Shown piece after piece: positions 1 through 6,565 of a stretch of DNA of 64,000 bases. Source of the stretch: Mucinivorans hirudinis (GTDB lineage Bacteria; Bacteroidota; Bacteroidia; Bacteroidales; Rikenellaceae). The notes beneath the pieces are model-generated. The model ran no database searches, had not been told where the DNA came from, and saw only the letters and a list, made by a program, of their open reading frames with translations. The position numbers and the translations under genes were made by a program. The first letter of the stretch is position 1, and each line of letters starts with the position of its first letter. Location of the stretch: positions 1,086,798 through 1,150,797 of the forward strand of contig HG934468.1 of the NCBI GenBank assembly GCA_000723505.1, given 5' to 3'.

Positions 1-763
1 AGAAGTTACGTGTCTGTTGCAAGTGATAGAGCACGGCGGGCAACACCCCCGACGAACCGCACGTCGGGGCGGTGACAATCTCTCCGCCGGCAGCGTTTTC
101 CTCGGAAGTGGCTAGTGCATATGAGTATACTAAACCTCTGTTTCGCATAGCGTCGGTGTATCCTGTCGAGCGAATGTAGTAATCGCTCGCCTTCCTTCTG
201 ACTCCGAGTCCGCCCGGCAGAACACCATCAGTATCCAATCCGCGGCGAATGCCCGTCTGCATCACCTCCCACACGTGTGCAAGGTAGTCCCAGATATCGC
301 TCTGCTCACATCTATCCACATACTCCCAATAGGATGTTCCGTTCTGGTTGCACCAATCCATAATGTTGCCTATATGGCACATATCGTAGACGCTTTCGCC
401 CTTGACAATTTCCGTTTTTTCGTTGGCAAGGCTTCCTCCACCGATTGAGAAGATTGTCCAACTCTCCATCTTTTTGTCGATAGCATCAAATGCCTCGAAC
501 ATCATTCCGTTGGGGTGAAATGTCAGGAATTGCGTTGGTTTCCATATGATTTCAGTTGGTACTGCCCTAGCCAGCACATCGAGTATGGCTTGGTCTGTTA
601 AGTGCCCTTTGCCCGTTGCCGCCAGTGCTCCGTAGAGGGTAACCTCGAATCGGTGTGCGTCGCTGTTACGTTCGAGAAACTCTATTGCCGCCTTACGCGG
701 ACCCATCGTATGGCTCGAGGAGGGTCCATTGCCGATGCGAAATATACCTTTGATTGATTCCAT
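1..763 (-). CDS. sdaA: L-serine ammonia-lyase, iron-sulfur type, N-terminal part (runs off window)
   Basis: Deaminates L-serine to pyruvate and ammonia in the cytoplasm with a 4Fe-4S cluster. Reading from the ATG at 763, the protein starts MESIKGIFRIGNGPSSSHTM, the SSSHTxGP signature of the beta-like domain of bacterial serine dehydratases. Near the window edge it has TAPTCGSSGVLPA, whose cysteine is a cluster ligand in this family. About 254 codons are visible; single-chain enzymes are about 400-460 residues, so the C-terminal third lies outside. The window edge cuts the gene; nothing suggests a real truncation. A Bacteroidetes -7 box, TACTTTTG, reads leftward at 794-787, giving a short leader. 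The family assignment is firm; which paralogue (sdaA or sdaB type) is not determined. Confidence 0.93.
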   Translation of the reverse strand, partial: MESIKGIFRIGNGPSSSHTMGPRKAAIEFLERNSDAHRFEVTLYGALAATGKGHLTDQAILDVLARAVPTEIIWKPTQFLTFHPNGMMFEAFDAIDKKMESWTIFSIGGGSLANEKTEIVKGESVYDMCHIGNIMDWCNQNGTSYWEYVDRCEQSDIWDYLAHVWEVMQTGIRRGLDTDGVLPGGLGVRRKASDYYIRSTGYTDAMRNRGLVYSYALATSEENAAGGEIVTAPTCGSSGVLPAVLYHLQQTRNF

Positions 764-786
764 CTTTTTTCTGTTAAAAAATTGCG

Positions 787-794
787 CAAAAGTA
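787..794 (-). promoter_or_regulatory. Bacteroidetes -7 box for the serine dehydratase gene
   Basis: On the minus strand the sequence reads TACTTTTG, matching TAnnTTTG, and ends 24 bases before the ATG at 763. No good TTTG -33 box is seen at the right distance. It sits just beyond the sufS stop, so the two genes are probably transcribed separately. Confidence 0.5.
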
Positions 795-806
795 GCGAAA
801 TTATTT

Positions 807-2018
807 CTAACGCAGCATCTTTGCGGCACGTTCTATGGCAGCAATAGCCTCCTCCACATCCTGCTCCGTGTTGTAGGGGGCGAACGAGGCACGGCACATA
901 GAGGTCACACCATAGTGGGTCATCACCGGCTGGGCGCAGTGTGTGCCACTACGTATTGCCACACCCAACTTATCGACAATCATCGCTATATCCATCGGGT
1001 GGGTGCCCTCTATTGTGAAACTGGTCAGCGGAGTTTTGTGCGGTTGAACGCCGTAGATTCTTACCCCTTCGATACGCTCCTGCAACATTTGTGCAAAGGC
1101 GTTGTTGAGTTTGGCAGTGTAGTTGTGAGCATCCTCGCCCAACTCCTTTACATACTCGATTGCGCGGCTAAGGGCTATTGCGCCTGTGAAGTTTGCCGTT
1201 CCCGCCTCAAATTTGAGTGGCAATCCGGCGTATGTTGTCCCCTTTGTCAGCGATACTGTTTCCACCATATCGCCTCCGCCCATATAGGGTGGCATCTGCT
1301 CGAGCCACTTCTGCTTGCCGTATAGGACGCCAATACCTGTCGGGGCATAGAGCTTATGCCCCGAAAAACAGTAGAAATCTACGTCTAATGCCCTCACGTC
1401 AGTGGGAGCGTGCACAATGCCTTGGCATCCGTCAACGAGTACCGGAACGCCTCTATTATGGACAATTTCGGTGATTTGCCCAATATCGGGCATTGTTCCC
1501 AGTACGTTGGATGCTTGAGTGATGGCAACCATTTTGGTGTGTTCGTCGATGAGACCATCGAGCTTTTCCACCTCTATTCTGCCCTCATCGGTAAAAGGTA
1601 GTACTCTGATTTGCGCCCCTTTACGCTCGGCGATCATTTGCCAAGGTACGATATTGGAGTGGTGTTCCGCCTGCGATATGATTACGTTGTCACCACAGCC
1701 GATAAACTTTTCGCCAAATGAGCTGGCAACCAAATTAATAGAGGCTGTTGCGCCGCTCGTAAAGACAATCTGGCAGGCGTCGCCGCCGTTAATGAAGTCG
1801 CACACTCTCTCTCTTGCCTTCTCGTAGCGAAGTGTGGTTTGCTCGGCTAGATAGTGTATACCTCTGTGTATATTCGCATTACAGGTTGCGTGCAAATCGT
1901 TTACGGTGTCAATAACCACTTGCGGCTTTTGTGCAGTGGCGGCTGAGTCCAAATAAATAAGGCGATGGTTGTGCGCCTTGGTTCGGAGAATCGGAAAATC
2001 TGCTGTAATATTTTTCAT
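807..2018 (-). CDS. sufS: Cysteine desulfurase, SufS family
   Basis: PLP enzyme that takes sulfur from cysteine to form alanine and a protein persulfide for Fe-S cluster assembly. The 403 residues from the chosen start MKNITADFP match group II desulfurases: DSAATAQKP near the N-terminus, HHSNIVPW, SGHKLYAPTGIG with the PLP lysine (K222), and RSGTHCAQP with the persulfide cysteine (C361). An in-frame start 13 codons upstream would add an unlikely hydrophobic tail, so I place the start at 2018; an ATG directly before it (2021) is equally possible. It lies 42 bases behind trkA on the same strand and may be cotranscribed. No sufBCD genes are visible, although in many genomes sufS sits with them. 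Confidence 0.95.
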   Translation of the reverse strand: MKNITADFPILRTKAHNHRLIYLDSAATAQKPQVVIDTVNDLHATCNANIHRGIHYLAEQTTLRYEKARERVCDFINGGDACQIVFTSGATASINLVASSFGEKFIGCGDNVIISQAEHHSNIVPWQMIAERKGAQIRVLPFTDEGRIEVEKLDGLIDEHTKMVAITQASNVLGTMPDIGQITEIVHNRGVPVLVDGCQGIVHAPTDVRALDVDFYCFSGHKLYAPTGIGVLYGKQKWLEQMPPYMGGGDMVETVSLTKGTTYAGLPLKFEAGTANFTGAIALSRAIEYVKELGEDAHNYTAKLNNAFAQMLQERIEGVRIYGVQPHKTPLTSFTIEGTHPMDIAMIVDKLGVAIRSGTHCAQPVMTHYGVTSMCRASFAPYNTEQDVEEAIAAIERAAKMLR

Positions 2019-2060
2019 CATTAAAATAAGGAGTATAAATAACGAGTGGTGCTGCAATAA

Positions 2061-3401
2061 TCAGGCAAAAAATTTCCCCACCTTGCGAATAGCCTCGGGC
2101 AGTGCAAAGACCACAACACGGTCATAGGCTCTCAGTTCGGTACTACCCAGCGCGATGAACGACTTGTCGCCACGCACCACACCGCCGATAACCGCACCTC
2201 GCGGAAAGTTGATATGTTTAATCTTGCCCTTGGTTACCGGACTGTCTGCCTTGACAATAAACTCCAACACCTCTGCATCACAGCCGTTGAGGCATTTTAT
2301 TGCCTGCACATCGGTGGACATCGTGAATCCGTAAATCGAACTTGCAGTAATCAATTTCTTATTGATGATAGTATCAATACCCACACTCTCCGCCAAACCG
2401 ATGTAGTTGAGATTTTCGACCTCGGCAATAACCTTCTTGACCCCCAACTTCTTAGCAACCATTGCCGCCAAAATATTGGTCTCCGACCTTCCTGTAAGCG
2501 CAATGTAGGCATCCATCTGCTGTAAACCCTCCTCTATCATAGCCTCCGTCTTGCGCCCATCCTCGTGAATAACCAAGGTTTTATCCAACTCCTCGGCAAG
2601 TTTATATGCTTTATCAGCTTTGTAATCAATAATTTTAATATTGACATCGTTCTGCATCATTCGCGCAATTCTGCGTGCAATGCGACTACCACCCATAATC
2701 ATAATATTGCGGATGGGTATGTCGCTCTTGCCCATAAGTTTCATCAACTCCTCGTTCGATTTTTTCTCCGATATTACGTAAATCATATCACCCTCCTTGA
2801 AAAAGTCAGTGGCGGTGGGTATAATCGTGCGGCTCTCGCGCGATATGGCAATGGTGCGGTATTCGAGTTGGTCGCGGTCGATGGTCACCTCCTCCAAGGT
2901 CTTTCCCACAAGTGGTGAGGAGGACTCCAGCTTGAAAGCCACAACAATTAGTTTGCCGCCCGAGAAGTCGATATACTCCGTGGTGGAGGTGTGCCCCAGC
3001 AGAGTTACAACCTCTTGTGCTGCAACTTTTTCCGGATAGAAGAGGTAGTCTATCCCCATATTGATAAAGACCTCTTTGTTACCCGGCATCAGGTATTCGT
3101 CGTTGTCTATACGGCATATCACCTTTCGCGCACCGAGCTGTTTGGCGAGCACTGCCGAGAGTATATTAGTATTCTCCTCGAAGCTGACCGCCATAAAGAG
3201 GTCGCATCGGCTCACCTCCGCTCGTTTGAGGGTCTCGAAAGAGGTAATATCCCCCTCAATTGTGATAATATCCGAAGACTCCGCCACTTTTTCGAGCATC
3301 TGCTCCTCCCAGTCCATCGCCGTGACATCGTGTCCCGCCGCACTGAGCATCTTCGCAAGGTGACTGCCTACCTCACCTGCTCCTGCAACAACAATTTTCA
3401 T
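2061..3401 (-). CDS. trkA: Trk system potassium uptake regulatory subunit TrkA
   Basis: Cytoplasmic NAD(H)-binding gating subunit of the Trk potassium channel. The 446 residues form two RCK units in tandem. The first Rossmann motif is GAGEVGSHLAKML (residues about 7-19), followed by a TrkA_C domain around residues 130-215. A second nucleotide-binding motif (MIMGGSRIARRIARMM) lies around residue 234, and a second TrkA_C domain ends the protein. The length agrees with E. coli TrkA (458). The membrane subunit gene trkH, a common neighbour, is not in the window to the right and may lie elsewhere. The start is 5 bases from a copy of the dispersed GGGGCTTCTAAAAATT arm, which therefore falls in the leader. 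Confidence 0.95.
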   Translation of the reverse strand: MKIVVAGAGEVGSHLAKMLSAAGHDVTAMDWEEQMLEKVAESSDIITIEGDITSFETLKRAEVSRCDLFMAVSFEENTNILSAVLAKQLGARKVICRIDNDEYLMPGNKEVFINMGIDYLFYPEKVAAQEVVTLLGHTSTTEYIDFSGGKLIVVAFKLESSSPLVGKTLEEVTIDRDQLEYRTIAISRESRTIIPTATDFFKEGDMIYVISEKKSNEELMKLMGKSDIPIRNIMIMGGSRIARRIARMMQNDVNIKIIDYKADKAYKLAEELDKTLVIHEDGRKTEAMIEEGLQQMDAYIALTGRSETNILAAMVAKKLGVKKVIAEVENLNYIGLAESVGIDTIINKKLITASSIYGFTMSTDVQAIKCLNGCDAEVLEFIVKADSPVTKGKIKHINFPRGAVIGGVVRGDKSFIALGSTELRAYDRVVVFALPEAIRKVGKFFA

Positions 3402-3405
3402 ATTA

Positions 3406-3424
3406 GGGGGCTTCTAAAAATTAG
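3406..3424. repeat. Dispersed GGGGCTTCTAAAAATT arm (single)
   Basis: GGGGGCTTCTAAAAATTAG, the best match to the consensus of a repeat found about ten times in this window. This copy is a solitary arm immediately upstream of the trkA start. It has no obvious complementary arm nearby. Confidence 0.7.
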
Positions 3425-3480
3425 TAAATCACCGTCTTGGGGCTGTTATTAACTCGGCATCTTTCGATTGATTGTCAGCA

Positions 3481-3529
3481 GTTGAAAAGTTGAATTGCTA
3501 AACCATTCTATTGATTCGACTTTTCAATC
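3481..3529. repeat. Palindromic repeat, copy 1 (partner at 33717-33766)
   Basis: A 49-base imperfect palindrome: the left arm GTTGAAAAGTTGAAT pairs with the right arm ATTCGACTTTTCAAT across a spacer. A close relative with the same core (GAATTGCTAAA, then TATTGATTC) lies between two efflux genes at 33717-33766. Just upstream, 3448-3462 carries TTATTAACTCGGCAT, the reverse complement of the end motif of the MITE-like element at 25700-25870. Confidence 0.6.
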
Positions 3530-3606
3530 TCTCAACCCGTCAACCTCCAATAATCGTATGCAAATCTACTGCTTTTCTGCGGACAAATAAAATTTTTCAA
3601 AAATAT

Positions 3607-3637
3607 TTTGGAGAAAAAAAATTTTGTATTACCTTTG
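3607..3637 (+). promoter_or_regulatory. Bacteroidetes promoter of tRNA-Gln
   Basis: TTTG at 3607-3610, a 19-base spacer, then TACCTTTG at 3630-3637. This matches the TTTG-N19-21-TAnnTTTG consensus for the primary Bacteroidetes sigma factor. The tRNA begins 26 bases further on. Confidence 0.85.
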
Positions 3638-3662
3638 CACCATCAAAAAGGAACTATGGTAC

Positions 3663-3733
3663 TGACCCATGGTGTAATGGTAACACTGCAGTTTTTGGTA
3701 CTGCCTTTCTAGGTTCGAATCCTGGTGGGTCAA
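3663..3733 (+). tRNA. tRNA-Gln (UUG anticodon)
   Basis: A full cloverleaf can be drawn. The acceptor stem is TGACCCA with TGGGTCA. The anticodon stem-loop is GCAGT-TTTTGGT-ACTGC, giving anticodon UUG. The T arm is CTAGG-TTCGAAT-CCTGG. The discriminator base is A and the 3' CCA is not encoded. It is a monocistronic unit with its own promoter and a very strong terminator. Confidence 0.95.
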
Positions 3734-3738
3734 CAATA

Positions 3739-3780
3739 GCGGAGTCGAGAAACATTGAGTTTCTCGACTCCGCTTCTTTT
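3739..3780 (+). terminator. Intrinsic terminator of tRNA-Gln
   Basis: A perfect 15-base-pair stem (GCGGAGTCGAGAAAC at 3739-3753 with its complement at 3759-3773) and a 5-base loop ATTGA, followed by TTCTTTT. It begins 6 bases after the tRNA. Confidence 0.93.
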
Positions 3781-3790
3781 CACTACCTAA

Positions 3791-3903
3791 GGGGACTTCT
3801 AATCATTAATTTGTGAGGCGTGAGGTATGTTGAAAACCATTCACATCAAAATCTGCTCGCTAAAAACTCCCCAAAGAACCAACGGCTAATTTTTAGAAGT
3901 CTC
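3791..3903. repeat. Inverted pair of GGGGCTTCTAA arms overlapping the ilvE 3' end
   Basis: GGGGACTTCTAATCATTAA at 3791-3809 faces CTAATTTTTAGAAGTCTC at 3886-3903, making a 113-base inverted-repeat unit. The right arm is coding: on the minus strand it supplies the last codons and the TAG stop of ilvE. CCAACGGCTAATTT beside the right arm is found again beside the copy at 16641-16697. Confidence 0.6.
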
Positions 3904-4920
3904 ATCAATAATCATATTCCAGTTGTGAGTATCCGGTGCACTACCCAACTGGATGCCGCGATAGAGGTCGTAGAGTTTTTGACTCTTCTCGCCCACCCAC
4001 TTATACTCATATTTTATATCTGTTTGGGGGTCGTAAATCGAAGCTATCGGAGTAATCACAGCCGCCGTACCGCAAGCACCCACCTCTTCAAATGTTGTCA
4101 ATTCGCTAAATTCAACCTCACGCGCCTCCACCTCCATACCCAAATCAGCAGCCAACTGCTTAAGGCTCATATTGGTGATTGATGGCAAAATCGAGCGCGA
4201 GGCAGGAGTGATATAGCTATTACCCCTTATAGCAAAGAAGTTGGCAGCTCCGCATTCGTCGATGTATTTGTGCTCGCGTGGGTCTAAGTAGAGTACGCTG
4301 TCGAAACCCTTGTTGTGTGCCTCCACCGAGCTGATAAGGCTTGCGCCGTAGTTGCCACCCACCTTGATATGCCCTGTGCCGCGAGGGGCAGCGCGGTCGT
4401 GCTCTCTATCAACCATAACGTTGATGCCGCACATCCCCCCTTTGAAGTATGGTCCCACCGGTGTGGCAAAGATAACGAGAAGATATTCGTTTGCAGGCTT
4501 TACCCCCACCTGCGCTCCTGTTCCAATGAGCAGCGGGCGTAGGTACATCGAACCGTTACTCTCCATAGGCGGAACGTAGTCAATATTTAGCTCTACAGCC
4601 ATTTCGCACATTTTCACAAACAGTTCGGTGTCTGGTACTGCCATTTGCAGATATTGTGCCGTGCGTTGCATACGCTCGGCATTAGCCGTGGGGCGGAACA
4701 ATCTCACCTTGCCGTCCACTCCGCGAAAGGCTTTGAGCCCCTCGAAACACTCCTGTCCGTAGTGTAGAGATGTGGCTGCAATGTGGATAGACAGATTCTC
4801 GTCCGTACAGGTTTCTATCTCTGCCCACTTACCATCACGATAGTAGCAACGCACATTGTAGGGTGTTTGGATATACCCAAATCCTATCGACCCATAGTCG
4901 ATTTCATTAGCTTTTTTCAT
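3886..4920 (-). CDS. ilvE: Branched-chain amino acid aminotransferase
   Basis: PLP fold-type IV transaminase interconverting leucine, isoleucine and valine with their keto acids. The 344 residues resemble the longer (eukaryote-like) BCAT form, with the PLP lysine K186 in HIKVGGNYGAS, EGLKAFRG near residue 60, and CGAANFFAI and CGTAAVITPI (phosphate and substrate loops) further on. The last residues, DETSKN and the stop, are encoded by an arm of the dispersed repeat at 3886-3903, so the natural C-terminus may have been replaced. The gene is separated from the ROK gene by 68 bases. I see no clear TAnnTTTG promoter upstream. Confidence 0.95.
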   Translation of the reverse strand: MKKANEIDYGSIGFGYIQTPYNVRCYYRDGKWAEIETCTDENLSIHIAATSLHYGQECFEGLKAFRGVDGKVRLFRPTANAERMQRTAQYLQMAVPDTELFVKMCEMAVELNIDYVPPMESNGSMYLRPLLIGTGAQVGVKPANEYLLVIFATPVGPYFKGGMCGINVMVDREHDRAAPRGTGHIKVGGNYGASLISSVEAHNKGFDSVLYLDPREHKYIDECGAANFFAIRGNSYITPASRSILPSITNMSLKQLAADLGMEVEAREVEFSELTTFEEVGACGTAAVITPIASIYDPQTDIKYEYKWVGEKSQKLYDLYRGIQLGSAPDTHNWNMIIDETSKN

Positions 4921-4988
4921 TGATTATTTGTAATATTCATATCTTGCGGTTATCGTCAATTTATTGTAACCGCCTCACAAACAACTTA

Positions 4989-6176
4989 TCAGACTATACC
5001 TAGCATTTTGCTTCGCGCAAAAAGACACGACCCATATACGGCAGCATTGTCCCCGAGCGCTGAGGTTCGGATGACCGTATCGCGCGACACCAACCTAAGT
5101 GAATATTTTTGAATCGCCTGACGCATAGGCAGCATAAAGTACTCTTTCACTGGCATCATACAGCCGCCGATGATGATGATCTCGGGGTTGAAAATGTTTA
5201 TCACCCCCGAAAGAGCCTTACCCAAGCTTTCGCCTACGGTCTCGATAACCTCTATTGCGAGCGTGTCTTCCACCTGTGCGGCATCGAGTATATCGTTGAG
5301 GGTGACATCCCCCGTTTTGGCAAACTTTTCCGAGAGTATCGATACTCTCCCATCCTTGAGCTTTTCGATAATTTTGCGTCGTGTAGCCCAGCCCGACACA
5401 TCTGTCTCCACGCAGCCAATCTTGCCGCATTGACATATTATCTCGTTGTCGGTCATCGGTATATGCCCATACTCACCCGAAAAGCCCGATTTTCCGTAGA
5501 AGAGTTTACCATCAATTATGATACCCAATCCGAAGCCCCAGCTTAGGTTGGCAAATACCACCGTCTGCTCCTCGCGTCCCGAGCCGCACAGATACTCACC
5601 GTAGAGCATCGCCCGCGAATCGTTCTCCACATATACATTTACGCCCCCCAGAGCCCCGCTCATTATCTCCACCACCGGCAACTCGCCAAAGCTGTACATC
5701 GTGTGGCTGAAACCGCTGCGTGAATCCACTCGCCCACCCATACTGAGGCTGACAGCTAAAACTTTATCCCACTCCAGAGAGTGTCTGCCAATGTAGCCGC
5801 GAATGAGGTCACAGAGCGCCTCTACGGACTCTGTGGTATTAACAGTCTCGAATTGGTGACTCTCCACCTCCGCCATATCGCCACGAAAATTCATAGAGCA
5901 AATCCTCACCACATCCTTCGCCAAGTCCACACCCACAAATGTGCCCTTGTCCGGATTGAAGCCATAGATGCTCGGACGTCGTCCGTTATTTAGACGATTC
6001 TTGCCATTGTCCACAACATAACCTTCGTCTATCAACTCGCCGATAAATTTGGTCACTGTCGGAATGCTCGTGTCCGTATGGCGGCTAATATCGGCAATGG
6101 ACAACTCACCGCCCGAAATTGTAATAGCGTTGAGAATGGCGAATTTTATAGATGACATCTTTTTACCCTCTTCCAT
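4989..6176 (-). CDS. ROK-family transcriptional repressor (NagC/Mlc type)
   Basis: Winged-helix DNA-binding domain (residues about 12-60, with ISRHTDTSIPTVTKFIGELI as recognition region) followed by a ROK sugar-kinase-like domain starting VGVDLAKD near residue 81. The zinc-binding ROK signature CQCGKIGCVE lies near residue 245. The length (395) fits NagC or Mlc repressors, not plain ROK kinases (about 300). The sugar ligand cannot be told from sequence. It is divergent from the GH92 mannosidase gene, and a perfect palindrome at 6261-6284 between them is a plausible operator, so control of mannose-type glycan use is a reasonable inference. The start could also be the ATG at 6158. Confidence 0.9.
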   Translation of the reverse strand: MEEGKKMSSIKFAILNAITISGGELSIADISRHTDTSIPTVTKFIGELIDEGYVVDNGKNRLNNGRRPSIYGFNPDKGTFVGVDLAKDVVRICSMNFRGDMAEVESHQFETVNTTESVEALCDLIRGYIGRHSLEWDKVLAVSLSMGGRVDSRSGFSHTMYSFGELPVVEIMSGALGGVNVYVENDSRAMLYGEYLCGSGREEQTVVFANLSWGFGLGIIIDGKLFYGKSGFSGEYGHIPMTDNEIICQCGKIGCVETDVSGWATRRKIIEKLKDGRVSILSEKFAKTGDVTLNDILDAAQVEDTLAIEVIETVGESLGKALSGVINIFNPEIIIIGGCMMPVKEYFMLPMRQAIQKYSLRLVSRDTVIRTSALGDNAAVYGSCLFARSKMLGIV

Positions 6177-6260
6177 TTTTACCTTAATTTTGAAGGTTCT
6201 ACCTGTGTTCTATGCGGAAAATTGCAAGACTGCATCTGTTTGCATAAACCACCTTAGTTG

Positions 6261-6284
6261 CCATTACGGCAAAAGCCGTAATGG
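6261..6284. promoter_or_regulatory. Perfect palindrome, candidate ROK repressor operator
   Basis: CCATTACGGC-AAAA-GCCGTAATGG is a perfect 10-base inverted repeat with a 4-base spacer. It sits in the region between the divergent ROK repressor and GH92 genes, inside the predicted leader of the repressor. It could instead act as an RNA hairpin. Confidence 0.5.
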
Positions 6285-6287
6285 TTG

Positions 6288-6315
6288 GGAACTAAAAATT
6301 TTTAACGAATTATTG
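6288..6315. repeat. 27-28 base box shared with the leader at 51816-51842
   Basis: GGAACTAAAAATTTTTAACG followed by AATTATTG directly after a hairpin. Almost the same box, also directly after a hairpin, occurs at 51816-51842. The two agree at all but two bases and one indel. Confidence 0.55.
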
Positions 6316-6349
6316 CCGGTAGTACCGTTTAGAAAATACATTGACATTG

Positions 6350-6379
6350 CAAAGATAGTAGTTTTTTTGAAATATCAAA
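6350..6379 (-). promoter_or_regulatory. Probable Bacteroidetes promoter of the ROK gene
   Basis: On the minus strand: TTTG at 6379-6376, an 18-base spacer, then TATCTTTG at 6357-6350. It predicts a leader of about 165 bases that contains the palindrome at 6261-6284. Spacing is one base shorter than the common range. Confidence 0.55.
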
Positions 6380-6406
6380 TTCAAAACCTTTTACAGGGCT
6401 TACATA

Positions 6407-6490
6407 GGATTTTTATTGGGTGGGTATAACGCTGAAATTGAATGAAAGAGTTATCAAAAATCCGAATTATTTAAATCCTAATTAATAATA
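6407..6490. repeat. Copy of the MITE-like element core (partner at 25791-25871)
   Basis: About 81 bases starting GGATTTTTATTGGGTGGG align with 25791-25871 at roughly 85 percent identity, including the run ATAACGCTGAAATTGA. The copy lies in the 389-base gap between the ROK and GH92 genes; no ORF is present in it. The inverted arm seen at the other copy is not recognisable here. Confidence 0.65.
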
Positions 6491-6540
6491 TGGGTTGGGT
6501 ACGGGAATGAAAATAAATTTTTATTTCGCTCTATTTGCAC

Positions 6541-6548
6541 TACATTTG
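6541..6548 (+). promoter_or_regulatory. Bacteroidetes -7 box for the GH92 gene
   Basis: TACATTTG, 17 bases before the ATG at 6566. The -33 position has TTTT at 6518-6521, a weak match. The predicted leader is only about 10 bases. Confidence 0.5.
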
Positions 6549-6565
6549 TATAAATTATCACAAAG

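Noticed and set aside
3511-3816. Plus-strand ORF of 101 codons
   Set aside because: It runs through the tRNA-Gln gene and its terminator, so it cannot be a protein gene.
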